Assembly: GCF_005405885.1 (NCBI RefSeq)
Contig: NZ_BJFL01000005.1
Location: 186,001 to 250,000 of the forward strand
Reading direction: 5' to 3'
Length of the DNA stretch: 64,000 nt
From: Gandjariella thermophila
GTDB lineage: Bacteria; Actinomycetota; Actinomycetes; Mycobacteriales; Pseudonocardiaceae
Shown here: piece by piece, positions 33,441 through 42,480 of the stretch
Numbering within the stretch: the stretch's first letter is position 1
Layout: each line of letters opens with the position of its first letter
The notes under the pieces: generated by a model
What the model was told of the DNA's origin: nothing
The model's input: the letters and a program-made list of their open reading frames with translations, nothing else
Databases searched by the model: none
Program-made: the position numbers and the translations under genes

Positions 33441-34487
33441 GTGGTCGAGCGGTCACCGTCCGGGTCCAGACGTTCGCTCTCCACCCAGGCCGAAGACTCC
33501 GCCCCCGGTTGGGACGCGGCACCGGCCGAGACGCGCTACGTGCGGGGCCGCCGGCGCACCTCCGCGGAGCCGCTCGCGGCGGCGTGGAACCTTGAGGCCG
33601 CCGCCGAGGACGAGGCGCCGCGCCGCGGTGGGTTAGGAGCGCTGCTCGCCGCCTACGGCTGGCGGATCTACGCCGTCCCGGTGCTGGTCGCGCTGACCGC
33701 GCTGGTGGTCTTCGACGCCGCACGGCCGGGCGGCGGCACCGCCGGGGCGTTCGGCCTCGCCGGGGGTTCGCCCGCGGTCACCGAGGCGCCCGCCGGGCCG
33801 GTGAACCTGAACATCCCCACCGCCGAACTGCCCGGCGGCGGCGCCTTCACCCAGGCCGGGGCCGGCACCTGGCGGATCCTCCCGGGCAACGGCCCCCGGG
33901 TGGGCACCGGCCCGAAGCTGTTCACCTACACCGTCGAGATCGAGGACGGCATCAACCCGGCCGAGTACGGCGGCGACGACGCGTTCGCGCATCTGGTGGA
34001 CCAGACCCTGGCGGACCCGCGAAGCTGGGTCGGCCAGCGCACCATCGCGCTGCAGCGGGTCGACGCGGGCACCCCGAACCCCAGTTTCCGGGTGAGCCTG
34101 ACCACGCCGAACACCGACCACCGGCCGGACATGTGCGGCTTCCAGATCACCTACGAGACGTCCTGCTACAACGCCGGCAACCGGCGGGTAGTGATCAACC
34201 TGGCGCGCTGGGTGCGCGGCGCCATGGCCTTCGGCGGCGACCTGCTCACCTACCGTCAGTACGCGATCAACCACGAGGTGGGGCACGCCTTCGGCAACGG
34301 GCACGTGGGTTGCGAGAGCGACGGCGGGCTGGCGCCGGTGATGATGCAGCAGACCTTCGGCGTGGCGGACAACTACGTGGCCCAGCTCAACCAGGTCGAT
34401 CCGTACAACAAGAAGGCGGTGGCCACGGACGGGAAGACCTGCCGGCCCAACGCCTGGCCGGTGCCGGAGGCCAAGCCGAGCGGGTAG
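33441..34487 (+). CDS. DUF3152 secreted/anchored zinc metallopeptidase-like protein
   Basis: A 348-residue protein of the DUF3152 family (Rv3207c type). The cytoplasmic N-terminus is about 70 residues, then one membrane helix (IYAVPVLVALTALVVFDAA, about 76-94). The outer domain carries the zinc-binding HEVGHAFGNGH (HExxHxxGxxH) near residue 278, with paired cysteines (MCGFQITYETSCYN, GCES, TCRP) that may form disulfides. Peptidase activity is inferred from the motif. GTG start; AGGAGGCCGGAGG is 5-20 bases upstream. Confidence 0.85.
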   Translation: MVERSPSGSRRSLSTQAEDSAPGWDAAPAETRYVRGRRRTSAEPLAAAWNLEAAAEDEAPRRGGLGALLAAYGWRIYAVPVLVALTALVVFDAARPGGGTAGAFGLAGGSPAVTEAPAGPVNLNIPTAELPGGGAFTQAGAGTWRILPGNGPRVGTGPKLFTYTVEIEDGINPAEYGGDDAFAHLVDQTLADPRSWVGQRTIALQRVDAGTPNPSFRVSLTTPNTDHRPDMCGFQITYETSCYNAGNRRVVINLARWVRGAMAFGGDLLTYRQYAINHEVGHAFGNGHVGCESDGGLAPVMMQQTFGVADNYVAQLNQVDPYNKKAVATDGKTCRPNAWPVPEAKPSG

Positions 34488-34570
34488 CCGGGCCGCTGCC
34501 GAGGGGCCGGCCCGCCGGTTAGGTCCCCGCCCGCCTGGCGGGAGCCCGGCTGGCATACCGTCGGGGAAGC

Positions 34571-34639
34571 ATGCTGCGCCGTGTCCACGCTCTGGGACGG
34601 CTTCCGTTGCTGGAAGACACCGCGCAACGCTGGCGTTAA
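34571..34639 (+). other. possible short leader ORF before moeZ (22 aa)
   Basis: The frame MLRRVHALGRLPLLEDTAQR plus two residues and TAA is preceded by GGGGAAG one base from the ATG. It lies in the 205-base gap before moeZ. Only the ribosome site and the non-random look of the peptide support it; the spacing is short. Confidence 0.25.
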
Positions 34640-34692
34640 CACCGGCGTAGGGATGGCAGTCCCTCGTCACCTGCCCGTGTAGGAGGATGCAG

Positions 34693-35853
34693 ATGCCGCT
34701 TCCGCCGCTCGTGGAGCCCGCCGCGGAGCTGACCAAGGAAGAGGTGGCACGTTACAGCCGACACCTGATCATCCCGGACGTCGGGGTGGAGGGCCAGAAG
34801 CGGCTGAAGAACGCCAAGGTGCTCGTGGTCGGCGCGGGCGGTCTGGGCAGCCCCGCGCTGCTGTACCTGGCCGCGGCCGGGGTGGGCACGCTCGGCATCG
34901 TCGAGTTCGACGTGGTCGACGAGTCCAACCTGCAGCGCCAGATCATCCACGGTCAGTCGGATCTCGGCCGGCCCAAGGCGGAGTCCGCCAGGGACGCCAT
35001 CGCCGAGGTGAACCCGTTCGTCAAGGTCAACCTGCACCAGGTGCACCTGTCCTCGGAGAACGCCCTCGACATCTTCGCCGACTATGACCTGATCCTGGAC
35101 GGCACGGACAACTTCGCCACCCGCTACCTGGTCAACGACGCGGCCGTGCTGCTGGGCAAGCCGTACGTGTGGGGCTCGATCTTCCGGTTCGAGGGCCAGG
35201 TCAGCGTGTTCTGGGCGGAGCACGGCCCGCAGTACCGCGACCTCTACCCGGAGCCGCCGCCACCGGGCATGGTGCCCTCCTGCGCCGAGGGCGGCGTGCT
35301 CGGCGTGCTGTGCGCGTCCATCGGGTCCGTCATGGTCACCGAAGCGATCAAGCTGATCACCGGCATCGGCGAGACGCTGCTCGGCCGGCTGATGGTCTAC
35401 GACGCGCTGGAGATGAGCTACCGGACCATCAAGATCCGCAAGGACCCGGACGCGGAGCCGGTGGAGAAGCTGATCGACTACGAGGCCTTCTGCGGCGTGG
35501 TGTCCGACGACGCGCAGCAGGCCGCGGCCGGGCACACCATCACTCCGCTGGAGCTGAAGCAGAAGATCGACCGGGGCGACGACTTCCTGCTGGTCGACGT
35601 GCGGGAGCCGCACGAGTACGAGATCGTCAGGATCCCGGGTTCCAAGCTGATCCCCAAGGACCGGATCCTCTCCGGCGAGGCGCTGGCCGAACTGCCGCAG
35701 GACAAGCAACTCGTGCTGCACTGCAAGTCCGGGGCCCGCTCCGCAGAGGCGCTGGCCGCGCTGCACAAGGCCGGCTTCGCGGACGCGGTGCACGTCGGCG
35801 GCGGGGTGCTCGCCTGGGCCCGCGAGGTCGACCCGAGCCTGCCCACGTACTGA
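34693..35853 (+). CDS. moeZ: adenylyltransferase/sulfurtransferase MoeZ
   Basis: A 386-residue two-domain protein. The N-terminal E1-like ThiF/MoeB domain (ATP-binding VVGAGGLGSP near 52, DGTDNFATR near 135) adenylates the C-terminus of ubiquitin-like sulfur carriers (MoaD, ThiS, CysO). The C-terminal rhodanese domain has active-site Cys in CKSGARS near 345 for sulfur transfer. AGGAGG at 34681-34686 favours ATG 34693 over ATG 34687. It corresponds to Rv3206c and could supply sulfur for the molybdenum cofactor of the adjacent nitrate reductase. Confidence 0.93.
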   Translation: MPLPPLVEPAAELTKEEVARYSRHLIIPDVGVEGQKRLKNAKVLVVGAGGLGSPALLYLAAAGVGTLGIVEFDVVDESNLQRQIIHGQSDLGRPKAESARDAIAEVNPFVKVNLHQVHLSSENALDIFADYDLILDGTDNFATRYLVNDAAVLLGKPYVWGSIFRFEGQVSVFWAEHGPQYRDLYPEPPPPGMVPSCAEGGVLGVLCASIGSVMVTEAIKLITGIGETLLGRLMVYDALEMSYRTIKIRKDPDAEPVEKLIDYEAFCGVVSDDAQQAAAGHTITPLELKQKIDRGDDFLLVDVREPHEYEIVRIPGSKLIPKDRILSGEALAELPQDKQLVLHCKSGARSAEALAALHKAGFADAVHVGGGVLAWAREVDPSLPTY

Positions 35854-35951
35854 CCGCCGTGCCCGCGGGCCGGCCGAAGATCACTCCCGGCCGGCCCGCA
35901 GGCCCGCGCCGTTCCACCACATCGGCGTTGGTTCGCGATAGCGTCGCGCCC

Positions 35952-36749
35952 GTGACAACCATCCCGGAACCGCCGCCGCTGCACGTTCGTGCGGCCTTCG
36001 GTGCCCGCGACGTGGAACCGGAACTGATCGACGGCGGGCCGGTGTGGCGGTGCGGCGAGGTGGCGCTCAGACCGTCCGCGAGCCCGGCCGAGGCGGCGTG
36101 GGTGGCCAAGACGCTGGACGGCCTGCGGGTGCCGAACGTGCGGCTGGGCCAGCCGTTGCGATCCACCGACGGCCGCTGGGTGGTCGGTGGCTGGGCGGCC
36201 ACCCGCTGGCTGCCCGGGCGCGCCGAGCCGAGGCACGACGAGGTCGTGGCGGTGTCCATCCGGCTGCACCAGGCCACCGCCGGGCTGCCCCGGCCGCGGT
36301 TCCTGGACGCCCGCAAGGACCTGTTCGCCCAGGCCGACCGGGCCGCGTGGGGCGAGGAGGAGATCGAACTCGACCAGGACCGCGGCGGCCGGCTGTTCGA
36401 TCTGTTCGCCTGCTCCCGCCGGCCGATCGAGCTCACGTCGCAGGTGGTGCACGGCGACCTGTTCGGCAACGTGCTGTTCGACGGCGACGAGCCACCGGCG
36501 ATCATCGATTTCACCCCGTACTGGCGGCCGGCCGAGTGGGCCGCCGCCGTGGTCGTGGTGGACGCGCTGGCCTGGGGCGGGGCGGACAGCGGCATGGCGA
36601 AGCGCTGGGCGCACCTCGCCGAGTGGCCGCAGGCGCTGCTGCGCGCCCTGCTGTTCCGGCTGGCCGTGCACGCGCTGCACCCCCGGTCCACCGAGCAGTC
36701 GCTGCGCGGCCTGGAGCGGGCCGCGCATCAGGTCACCGAGTTGCTGTGA
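35952..36749 (+). CDS. TIGR02569 family, kinase-fold protein
   Basis: A 265-residue protein resembling Rv3205c (TIGR02569 family) and the aminoglycoside-phosphotransferase fold. SQVVHGDLFGNVLFD near residue 160 matches the catalytic HxDxxxxN loop and IIDFTPYWRP the DFG-like metal site. Substrate unknown. GTG start at 35952. The gene keeps its place next to moeZ, as in mycobacteria. Confidence 0.8.
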   Translation: MTTIPEPPPLHVRAAFGARDVEPELIDGGPVWRCGEVALRPSASPAEAAWVAKTLDGLRVPNVRLGQPLRSTDGRWVVGGWAATRWLPGRAEPRHDEVVAVSIRLHQATAGLPRPRFLDARKDLFAQADRAAWGEEEIELDQDRGGRLFDLFACSRRPIELTSQVVHGDLFGNVLFDGDEPPAIIDFTPYWRPAEWAAAVVVVDALAWGGADSGMAKRWAHLAEWPQALLRALLFRLAVHALHPRSTEQSLRGLERAAHQVTELL

Positions 36750-37118
36750 ACCGGGATCCACGATTGTGAAATGGCCCACTCGCCGGCCGAATTCGTTTGC
36801 CCGCGTGGCCCGGCTAACCGCCCCTTTTCCGCCGCCTGACCGCACATTCCGCGCGCGCCGGCGCCCGTCGCGGCCACCGTTTCACCGTCACATCAGCGCT
36901 GCTGAGCGAGCAAGTTCGCACGCCTGAAACACAACGCCACCCTGGGGTAACAGGCGCTGCATAGCGTCATTGGCAAGCGCGGCGATTACCGAAAGTCAGT
37001 CTCCGACTCCGTGGCGAACCGGCGTAACGGAGCCGGATCGTGCTGCCCGGACGGCGATATCGGGGACCGTCGCGGTCCTCGCCCGCGCCGAGCAGATGAT
37101 CGAGGGAGGTGCAGGCCA
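36750..37118 (+). promoter_or_regulatory. regulatory region of nitrate reductase operon
   Basis: A 369-base gap with no gene. It contains GAAAC (36926-36930), GTAAC (36947-36951) and a 33-base motif (36936-36968) repeated before narK. The half-sites resemble gTnAC/GaAAC of GlnR boxes, but spacing is not canonical. The ribosome site GAGGGAGG lies just before the TTG start. Confidence 0.5.
36936..36968 (+). promoter_or_regulatory. shared nitrate-promoter motif, copy 1
   Basis: GCCAC..GGGGTAAC..GCATAGC pattern; 26 of 33 positions match the motif at 40794-40826 upstream of narK. It probably includes a GlnR-type half-site (GTAAC) and a -10-like CATAGC. Confidence 0.55.
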
Positions 37119-39245
37119 TTGGGGGCGACCCCGACGGGGGCGGCGACGCACTGCCCGTACTGCGCCCTGCAGTGCGGGATGACGGTCGGCCCGGGGGACG
37201 GCGCTGCCGCGCCCCGGGTGTCACCCAGGGACTTCCCGACCAACCGGGGCGGGCTGTGCCAGAAGGGATGGACCTCGGCGGAGCTGTTGGTCTCGCCGGC
37301 ACGCCTGACCACCCCGCTGGTCCGGGACGGCGGTGAGCTTCGCCCGGCGAGCTGGGAGGAGGCGCTGGACCTGGTCGCCAGGCGGATCATCGAACTGCAG
37401 GCCGCGCACGGCCGGGACGCGGTGGCCGTCTTCGGCGGCGGCGGGCTGACCAACGAGAAGGCCTACCTGCTCGGCAAGTTCGCCCGGGTGGCGCTGCGCA
37501 CCTCGCAGATCGACTACAACGGCCGGTTCTGCATGTCGTCGGCGGCGGCGGCGGGCGGGAAGGCGTTCGGCGTGGACCGGGGCCTGCCGTTCCCGGTGAC
37601 CGACCTGGACGGCGCCGACGCGGTGCTGCTGGTCGGCGCCAACCCGGCGGAGACCATGCCGCCGTTCACCCAGCACCTGCGCAGGGCCGCCGACGCGGGC
37701 GGGCTGATCGTGGTGGACCCGCGGCGCACCCCGACCGCCGAACTGGCCGCGCTGCACCTGCAACCCGCGCCGGGCACCGACCTGGCCCTGGCCCTGGGCC
37801 TGCTGCACGCCGCGGTCGCCGACGGCCTGGTGGACGAGGGCTACGTGGCCGAGCGCACCAGCGGGTTCGAGGCGGCGTGGCGGCTGGCCGCGCGATGGTG
37901 GCCGGAGCGGGTGGAGCGGGTCACCGGGGTGTCCGCCACCGACCAGCGCACCGCCGCCCGGCTGCTGGCCCGGGCGGAGAGCGCCTACGTGCTCACCGCG
38001 CGCGGCACCGAGCAGCACGCCAGCGGCGTGGACACCGCATCAGCGTGGATCAACCTGGCGCTGGCGCTCGGCCTGCCCGGCCGGCCCGGCGCCGGCTGGG
38101 GTTGCCTGACCGGCCAGGGCAACGGGCAGGGCGGCCGCGAGCACGGGCAGAAGGCCGACCAGCTCCCCGGCTACCGGAAGATCGACGACCCGGCGGCCCG
38201 CGCGCACGTCGCCGCCGTCTGGGGCGTCGACCCGGACGACCTGCCCGGGCCGGGCCGCTCCGCGTACGAACTGCTGGACGCGCTGGGCACCGAGCAGGGT
38301 CCCAGGGCGCTGCTGCTGTTCGGCAGCAACCCGGTGGTGTCCGCGCCGCGTGCCGGGCACGTCGCCGACCGGCTGGCCGCGCTCGACCTGCTGGTGGTCG
38401 CCGACCTGGTGCTCTCCGAAACGGCGGCCGGCGCGGACGTGGTCCTCCCGGTCACGCAGTGGGCCGAGGAGGACGGCACCATGACCAACCTGGAGGGTCG
38501 GGTGCTGCTCCGCCGCCGGGCACTGCACCCGCCTGAGGGGGTGCGCACCGACCTCGAGGTGCTGCACGGCTTGGCCCGCCGGCTCGGCCAGCCGGCGCAC
38601 GCGTTCCCCACCGACGCCGAGACGGTGTTCGACGAGCTACGCCGAGCCTCCGCCGGCGGCCCCTCGGACTACTCCGGCGTCACCTACCAGCGGCTGGCCG
38701 GCGGCGAGGCGCTGCACTGGCCGGTGCCCTCGGTGGACCACCCGGGCACCCCGCGGCTGTTCCTGGACGCCTTCGCGCACCCGGACGGCCGCGCCCGGTT
38801 CGTCCCGGTGGACCACCGCGGCCCGGAGGAGGCGCCAGACGAGGACTACCCGCTGGTCGCCACCACCGGGCGGGTGCTGCAGCACTACCAGTCCGGCGCG
38901 CAGACCCGGCTGGTGCCCGAACTGGCCGCCGCGGTGCCGGAGAACTTCGTCGAGGTGCATCCGGACACGGCGGCCCGCGCCGGCCTCGCCGACGGCGCCA
39001 TGGCCACGGTCACCTCCCGGCGCGGCGAGGTGCTGGCGCGGGTGCGCTGCGTGCCCTCGCTGCGCCCGGACACCGTGTTCCTGCCGTTCCACTTTCCCGG
39101 CGCGCAGCGCGCCAACCTGCTGACCAACCCGGCGCTGGACCCGACCAGCCGGATGCCCGAGTTCAAGGTCTGCGCGGTGAAGCTCGCCCCCGTGCCGGAA
39201 GCCGTGCAGACGCCCGTATTCGCCACAACCGGAGGCGTCCGATGA
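37119..39245 (+). CDS. nasA: assimilatory nitrate reductase, molybdopterin catalytic subunit
   Basis: A 708-residue Mo-bis-MGD enzyme reducing nitrate to nitrite in the cytoplasm. An N-terminal 4Fe-4S motif (HCPYCALQCGM plus GGLCQKGW) is followed by molybdopterin-binding segments (YNGRFCMSS, GANPAETMP, LTGQGNGQGGREHG, TQWAEEDGTMTNLEGRV) and a C-terminal domain (TGRVLQHYQSGAQT). TTG at 37119 is chosen because GAGGGAGG lies eight bases upstream and family proteins begin just before the cysteine motif; GTG 37011 lacks a site. It overlaps the next gene by ATGA. The symbol follows Streptomyces usage; other genomes call it nasC or narB. Confidence 0.9.
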   Translation: MGATPTGAATHCPYCALQCGMTVGPGDGAAAPRVSPRDFPTNRGGLCQKGWTSAELLVSPARLTTPLVRDGGELRPASWEEALDLVARRIIELQAAHGRDAVAVFGGGGLTNEKAYLLGKFARVALRTSQIDYNGRFCMSSAAAAGGKAFGVDRGLPFPVTDLDGADAVLLVGANPAETMPPFTQHLRRAADAGGLIVVDPRRTPTAELAALHLQPAPGTDLALALGLLHAAVADGLVDEGYVAERTSGFEAAWRLAARWWPERVERVTGVSATDQRTAARLLARAESAYVLTARGTEQHASGVDTASAWINLALALGLPGRPGAGWGCLTGQGNGQGGREHGQKADQLPGYRKIDDPAARAHVAAVWGVDPDDLPGPGRSAYELLDALGTEQGPRALLLFGSNPVVSAPRAGHVADRLAALDLLVVADLVLSETAAGADVVLPVTQWAEEDGTMTNLEGRVLLRRRALHPPEGVRTDLEVLHGLARRLGQPAHAFPTDAETVFDELRRASAGGPSDYSGVTYQRLAGGEALHWPVPSVDHPGTPRLFLDAFAHPDGRARFVPVDHRGPEEAPDEDYPLVATTGRVLQHYQSGAQTRLVPELAAAVPENFVEVHPDTAARAGLADGAMATVTSRRGEVLARVRCVPSLRPDTVFLPFHFPGAQRANLLTNPALDPTSRMPEFKVCAVKLAPVPEAVQTPVFATTGGVR

Positions 39246-40711
39246 GCCCTCGCCAGGTCGTCGTCATCGGCTACGGCATGGCCGGCGCCAGGCTGGCCGA
39301 GGAGATCCGCCGCCGCGACCCGCACGGCGACAACGTGGCGCTGACCGTGGTCGGCGCGGAGCCGCAGCACGCCTACAACCGGGTGCTGCTCTCCGCCGTG
39401 CTCGCCGGCTCGATGTCCGTGGAGTCGGTGCGGCTGCACGACTCCGACTGGGCCGAGCGGTACGGCGTCGACCTGCGGCTGGGGGTCTCGGTGACCGGCA
39501 TCGACCGGGCCGCCCGGCGGGTCGTGCTGCACGACGGGTCCGAGCTGGACTACGACGCGCTGGTGCTGGCCACCGGCAGCAACGCATGGGTGCCGCCGAC
39601 CGAGGGGCTGCTCGCCGAGGACGGTTCGCTGGCCCCGGGCGTGGTGACGTTTCGCACCCTGGCGGACTGCGAGCGGATCATCGCCGCGGCCCGGCCGGGC
39701 GCGCCGGTCGCGGTGCTCGGCGGCGGGCTGCTCGGCCTGGAGGCGGCGCGCGGCCTGGCCGGCCGGGGCAACCTGGTCACCGTGGTGCATCCGGTGGGGC
39801 ACCTGATGGAGCGGCAACTCGACCCCTCGGCCGGGCGGGTGCTCGCCCGCACTCTCGGCGAGCTGGGCATCGAGTGCCGGCTCGGGGTGCTGGCCGAGCG
39901 GTACCTGCCCGGCGACGGGCTCAAGCTGGCCGACGGCGGCCACGTGCCGGCCGACCTGGTGGTGGTCTCCGCCGGGGTGCGCGCGGAGACCACCCTCGCC
40001 GCGGGCGCGCTGCTGGACGTGGATCGCGGCATCGTGGTGGACGACGCGCTGCGCACCAGCGACCCGCGGATTCACGCCATCGGCGACTGCGCGCAGCACC
40101 CGGGCACGGTGTCCGGCCTGGTCCAGCCGGCCTGGGAGCAGGCAGCGGTGCTGGCCGACCGGCTCACCGGTGCCGACCCGTCCGCCCGGTACCGGGGCAC
40201 TCCGGTGGTCACCCGGCTCAAGGCCCGCGACGTCGACCTGGCCGCGCTCGGCGAGGTGCACGTCGACGTGGACTGCGAGGACGCCGAGGTGGTCCGGGTG
40301 GAGGACCCGGCCCGGGGCCGCTACGCCAAGCTGGTGCTGCGCGACGAGAAGGTCGCCGGAGCGATCCTGGTCGGTGCCCCGGACGCGGCCGCCACCATCA
40401 CCCAGCTCTACGACCGGGGCATCCCGGCGCCCAGCGACCGGCTGGCGTTGCTGCTCGGCCGCACGCTGCCCTCGGCGGCGGTACCGGCGGCCAGCCCGGC
40501 CGACCTGCCGGCCAGCTCGGTGGTCTGCCGCTGCAACACGGTGACCAAGGGGCAGCTGGTGACCGCGTTCCGTGCCGGGAACCGCACCGCGGCGGCGCTC
40601 GCCTCGGCCACCCGGGCCAGCACCGGGTGCGGTAGCTGCCGGGAGGCGGTGTGCGGCATCGCCGAGTGGCTGTCCGAGGCGGACCCGGAAGAGCCGGCCG
40701 CCGCGTCGTGA
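39242..40711 (+). CDS. FAD/NAD-dependent electron-transfer subunit for nitrate reductase
   Basis: A 489-residue flavoprotein similar to the N-terminal half of NirB. FAD- and NAD-binding loops read VVIGYGMAGARLAEEI and AVLGGGLLGLEAARGL, and a C-terminal BFD-like 2Fe-2S domain has CRCNTVTKGQLV and GCGSCREAVCG. It should pass electrons from NAD(P)H to the nitrate reductase, to which it is coupled by a four-base overlap. In Bacillus this role is filled by NasB. A regulatory gap of 163 bases follows. Confidence 0.87.
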   Translation: MSPRQVVVIGYGMAGARLAEEIRRRDPHGDNVALTVVGAEPQHAYNRVLLSAVLAGSMSVESVRLHDSDWAERYGVDLRLGVSVTGIDRAARRVVLHDGSELDYDALVLATGSNAWVPPTEGLLAEDGSLAPGVVTFRTLADCERIIAAARPGAPVAVLGGGLLGLEAARGLAGRGNLVTVVHPVGHLMERQLDPSAGRVLARTLGELGIECRLGVLAERYLPGDGLKLADGGHVPADLVVVSAGVRAETTLAAGALLDVDRGIVVDDALRTSDPRIHAIGDCAQHPGTVSGLVQPAWEQAAVLADRLTGADPSARYRGTPVVTRLKARDVDLAALGEVHVDVDCEDAEVVRVEDPARGRYAKLVLRDEKVAGAILVGAPDAAATITQLYDRGIPAPSDRLALLLGRTLPSAAVPAASPADLPASSVVCRCNTVTKGQLVTAFRAGNRTAAALASATRASTGCGSCREAVCGIAEWLSEADPEEPAAAS

Positions 40712-40874
40712 AACGTGTACCAGAAACGCGCCGTGGCGTCTCACACGAGCGCGGGTGTGGTGTGCGGGGGAATTGCCAGCGGCGTCACGAACGGCCACGC
40801 CGGGGTAACCGCGGCCGCATAGCTTCGGCAGGACCGGAAAAGGGGTCGCGCGTACCCGCGACGAAGGAGGACCG
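40712..40874 (+). promoter_or_regulatory. promoter region of narK
   Basis: Two GAAAC half-sites (40710-40714 and 40723-40727) lie at its start, and the 33-base motif shared with the nitrate reductase promoter lies at 40794-40826. GAAGGAGG follows shortly before the ATG. A GlnR-controlled promoter is suspected. Confidence 0.5.
40794..40826 (+). promoter_or_regulatory. shared nitrate-promoter motif, copy 2
   Basis: GCCACGCCGGGGTAAC followed by GCATAGCTTC; see the matching motif at 36936. It lies 48 bases before the narK ATG. Confidence 0.55.
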
Positions 40875-42260
40875 ATGAGCACTGCGGTTGGTGAGCAGGC
40901 CCCGAAGGTCGGGCAGGCCAGGGGCCGGTACTGGATCGACCACTGGGATCCGGAGGACCAGGGTTTCTGGGAGCGCAGCGGAAAGCGGATCGCCGTCCGG
41001 AACCTGTTCTTCTCCATTTTCGCCGAGCACATCGGGTTCTCCGTCTGGACGATGTGGTCGGTGCTGGTGCTGTTCCTCGGCAAGAACTACGGGTTCAGCG
41101 TGGCGGACAAGTTCCTGCTCACCACCACGCCGACGCTCGTCGGATCGTGCCTGCGCATCCCATACACCTTCGCGGTGGCCCGGTTCGGCGGGCGGAACTG
41201 GACCGTCTTCAGCGCCGCCCTGCTGCTCGTGCCGTGCGTACTGCTCGGTGCGCTGCTCAAGCCGGGCGTCTCGCTGGGCACGCTGCTCGTCGTCGCGGCG
41301 ATCGGCGGCGTCGGCGGCGGCAACTTCGCCTCGTCCATGACGAACATCAACGCGTTCTACCCGGAGCGGCTGAAGGGCTGGGCGCTCGGCCTGAACGCCG
41401 GCGGCGGCAACATCGGCGTCGCGGTGATCCAACTGGTCGGCCTGCTCATCATCGCCACCGCGGGGACCGGCAACCCGAAGCTGCTGCTGTGGGTCTACAT
41501 CCCGCTGGTCGTGCTGGCCGCGCTGTGCGCCGCGCTGTTCATGAACAACCTGTCCACCATGCGCAACGACACCGGCGCGGCCAGGCTCGCGCTGAAGGAG
41601 TCGCACATGTGGACCATGGCGTTCCTCTACATCGGCACGTTCGGCTCGTTCATCGGCTACAGCTTCGCGTTCGGCCAGGTACTGCAGAACCAGTTCCACT
41701 ACCAGCCGTTGCAGGCGGCGTACTGGACGTTCCTCGGCCCGCTGGTCGGGTCGCTGATTCGGCCGGTCGGCGGCCGGCTGGCGGACCGGTTCGGCGGCGC
41801 GATCATCACCTTCTGGACGTTCGTCGCGATGGCCGTCGGCTGCGTCGCGGTGATCGCCGCCGGCAACGCCCACTCGTTCCCGCTCTACCTCGTCGGATTC
41901 CTGGTGCTGTTCGTGGGTTCGGGCATCGGCAACGGCTCCACGTACAAGATGATCCCCGCCATCTTCAAGGCCAAGGCGATGACCAGGATCTCCGAGGGCG
42001 GCGACGAGGCGGCGGAGAACCTGCTCGCCCGCCGCATCTCCGGCGCGGTCATCGGGATCGTCTCCGCGATCGGTGCGCTCGGCGGCGTGTTCATCAACGT
42101 GGCGTTCCGGCAGTCGTTCCTCGCCACGGGCAGCGGCACCACCGCGGTGATCGGCTTCCTGGTGTTCTACGCGCTCTGCTTCGCCGTGACCTGGACCGTC
42201 TACCTGCGCGGCGCGGCCGCCGGGTCGTCGCGCGCCGCGCTGGCCGCCGCCCGGGTGTGA
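40875..42260 (+). CDS. narK: nitrate/nitrite MFS transporter, NarK/NNP family
   Basis: A 461-residue major-facilitator protein with about twelve membrane segments. The nitrate signature of NNP carriers is GNFASSMTNINAFYPERLKG near residue 153, repeated in weaker form as FVGSGIGNGSTYKMIP near 345. It imports nitrate (or exports nitrite) for the assimilation enzymes on either side. ATG start with AAGGAGGACC directly upstream. It has its own promoter region rather than direct coupling to the reductase genes. Confidence 0.93.
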   Translation: MSTAVGEQAPKVGQARGRYWIDHWDPEDQGFWERSGKRIAVRNLFFSIFAEHIGFSVWTMWSVLVLFLGKNYGFSVADKFLLTTTPTLVGSCLRIPYTFAVARFGGRNWTVFSAALLLVPCVLLGALLKPGVSLGTLLVVAAIGGVGGGNFASSMTNINAFYPERLKGWALGLNAGGGNIGVAVIQLVGLLIIATAGTGNPKLLLWVYIPLVVLAALCAALFMNNLSTMRNDTGAARLALKESHMWTMAFLYIGTFGSFIGYSFAFGQVLQNQFHYQPLQAAYWTFLGPLVGSLIRPVGGRLADRFGGAIITFWTFVAMAVGCVAVIAAGNAHSFPLYLVGFLVLFVGSGIGNGSTYKMIPAIFKAKAMTRISEGGDEAAENLLARRISGAVIGIVSAIGALGGVFINVAFRQSFLATGSGTTAVIGFLVFYALCFAVTWTVYLRGAAAGSSRAALAAARV

Positions 42261-42390
42261 CCCACGTCGCCACGCACAGCCAATGACCTGCGACGGGAGC
42301 ATCCCGTAACAGCCACGCAACGTCGGTGACCAGAGGTCGACACGGTTTGTGCCGAGCATGAGGGCAACGGAAACCTACGAGGAGGGACGC
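42261..42390 (+). promoter_or_regulatory. promoter region of nirB with GlnR-like site
   Basis: GTAAC-AGCCAC-GCAAC (42306-42321) matches the gTnAC-n6-GaAAC pattern with one difference, and GTGAC follows at 42326. GAGGAGGGACGC (42380-42390) is the ribosome site of the leader cistron. Confidence 0.55.
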
Positions 42391-42480
42391 GTGATGCCCC
42401 AGTCGGGACGCGGCAGCCCAAGCGGCCACGGTGCCCTCTCGGGCCGTCATAGCGACCTCGCGGAAAGGAACGCCGTATGA
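42391..42480 (+). other. family-II leader cistron upstream of nirB (28-29 aa)
   Basis: GTG ATG at 42391-42396 after GAGGAGGGACGC opens a frame starting MPQSGRGSPSGHGALSGRHS and ending ERNAV. Its TGA overlaps the nirB ATG (ATGA at 42477-42480). The RGSPSGHG segment matches RGSRSGHG in the leader before adnB, with mostly synonymous codon differences. This suggests translation, and coupling of nirB to the leader. Confidence 0.6.

Noticed and set aside
34651-34680. Nine-codon ORF MAVPRHLPV directly before moeZ
   Set aside because: Too short and without conserved features; probably chance overlap with the ribosome site.
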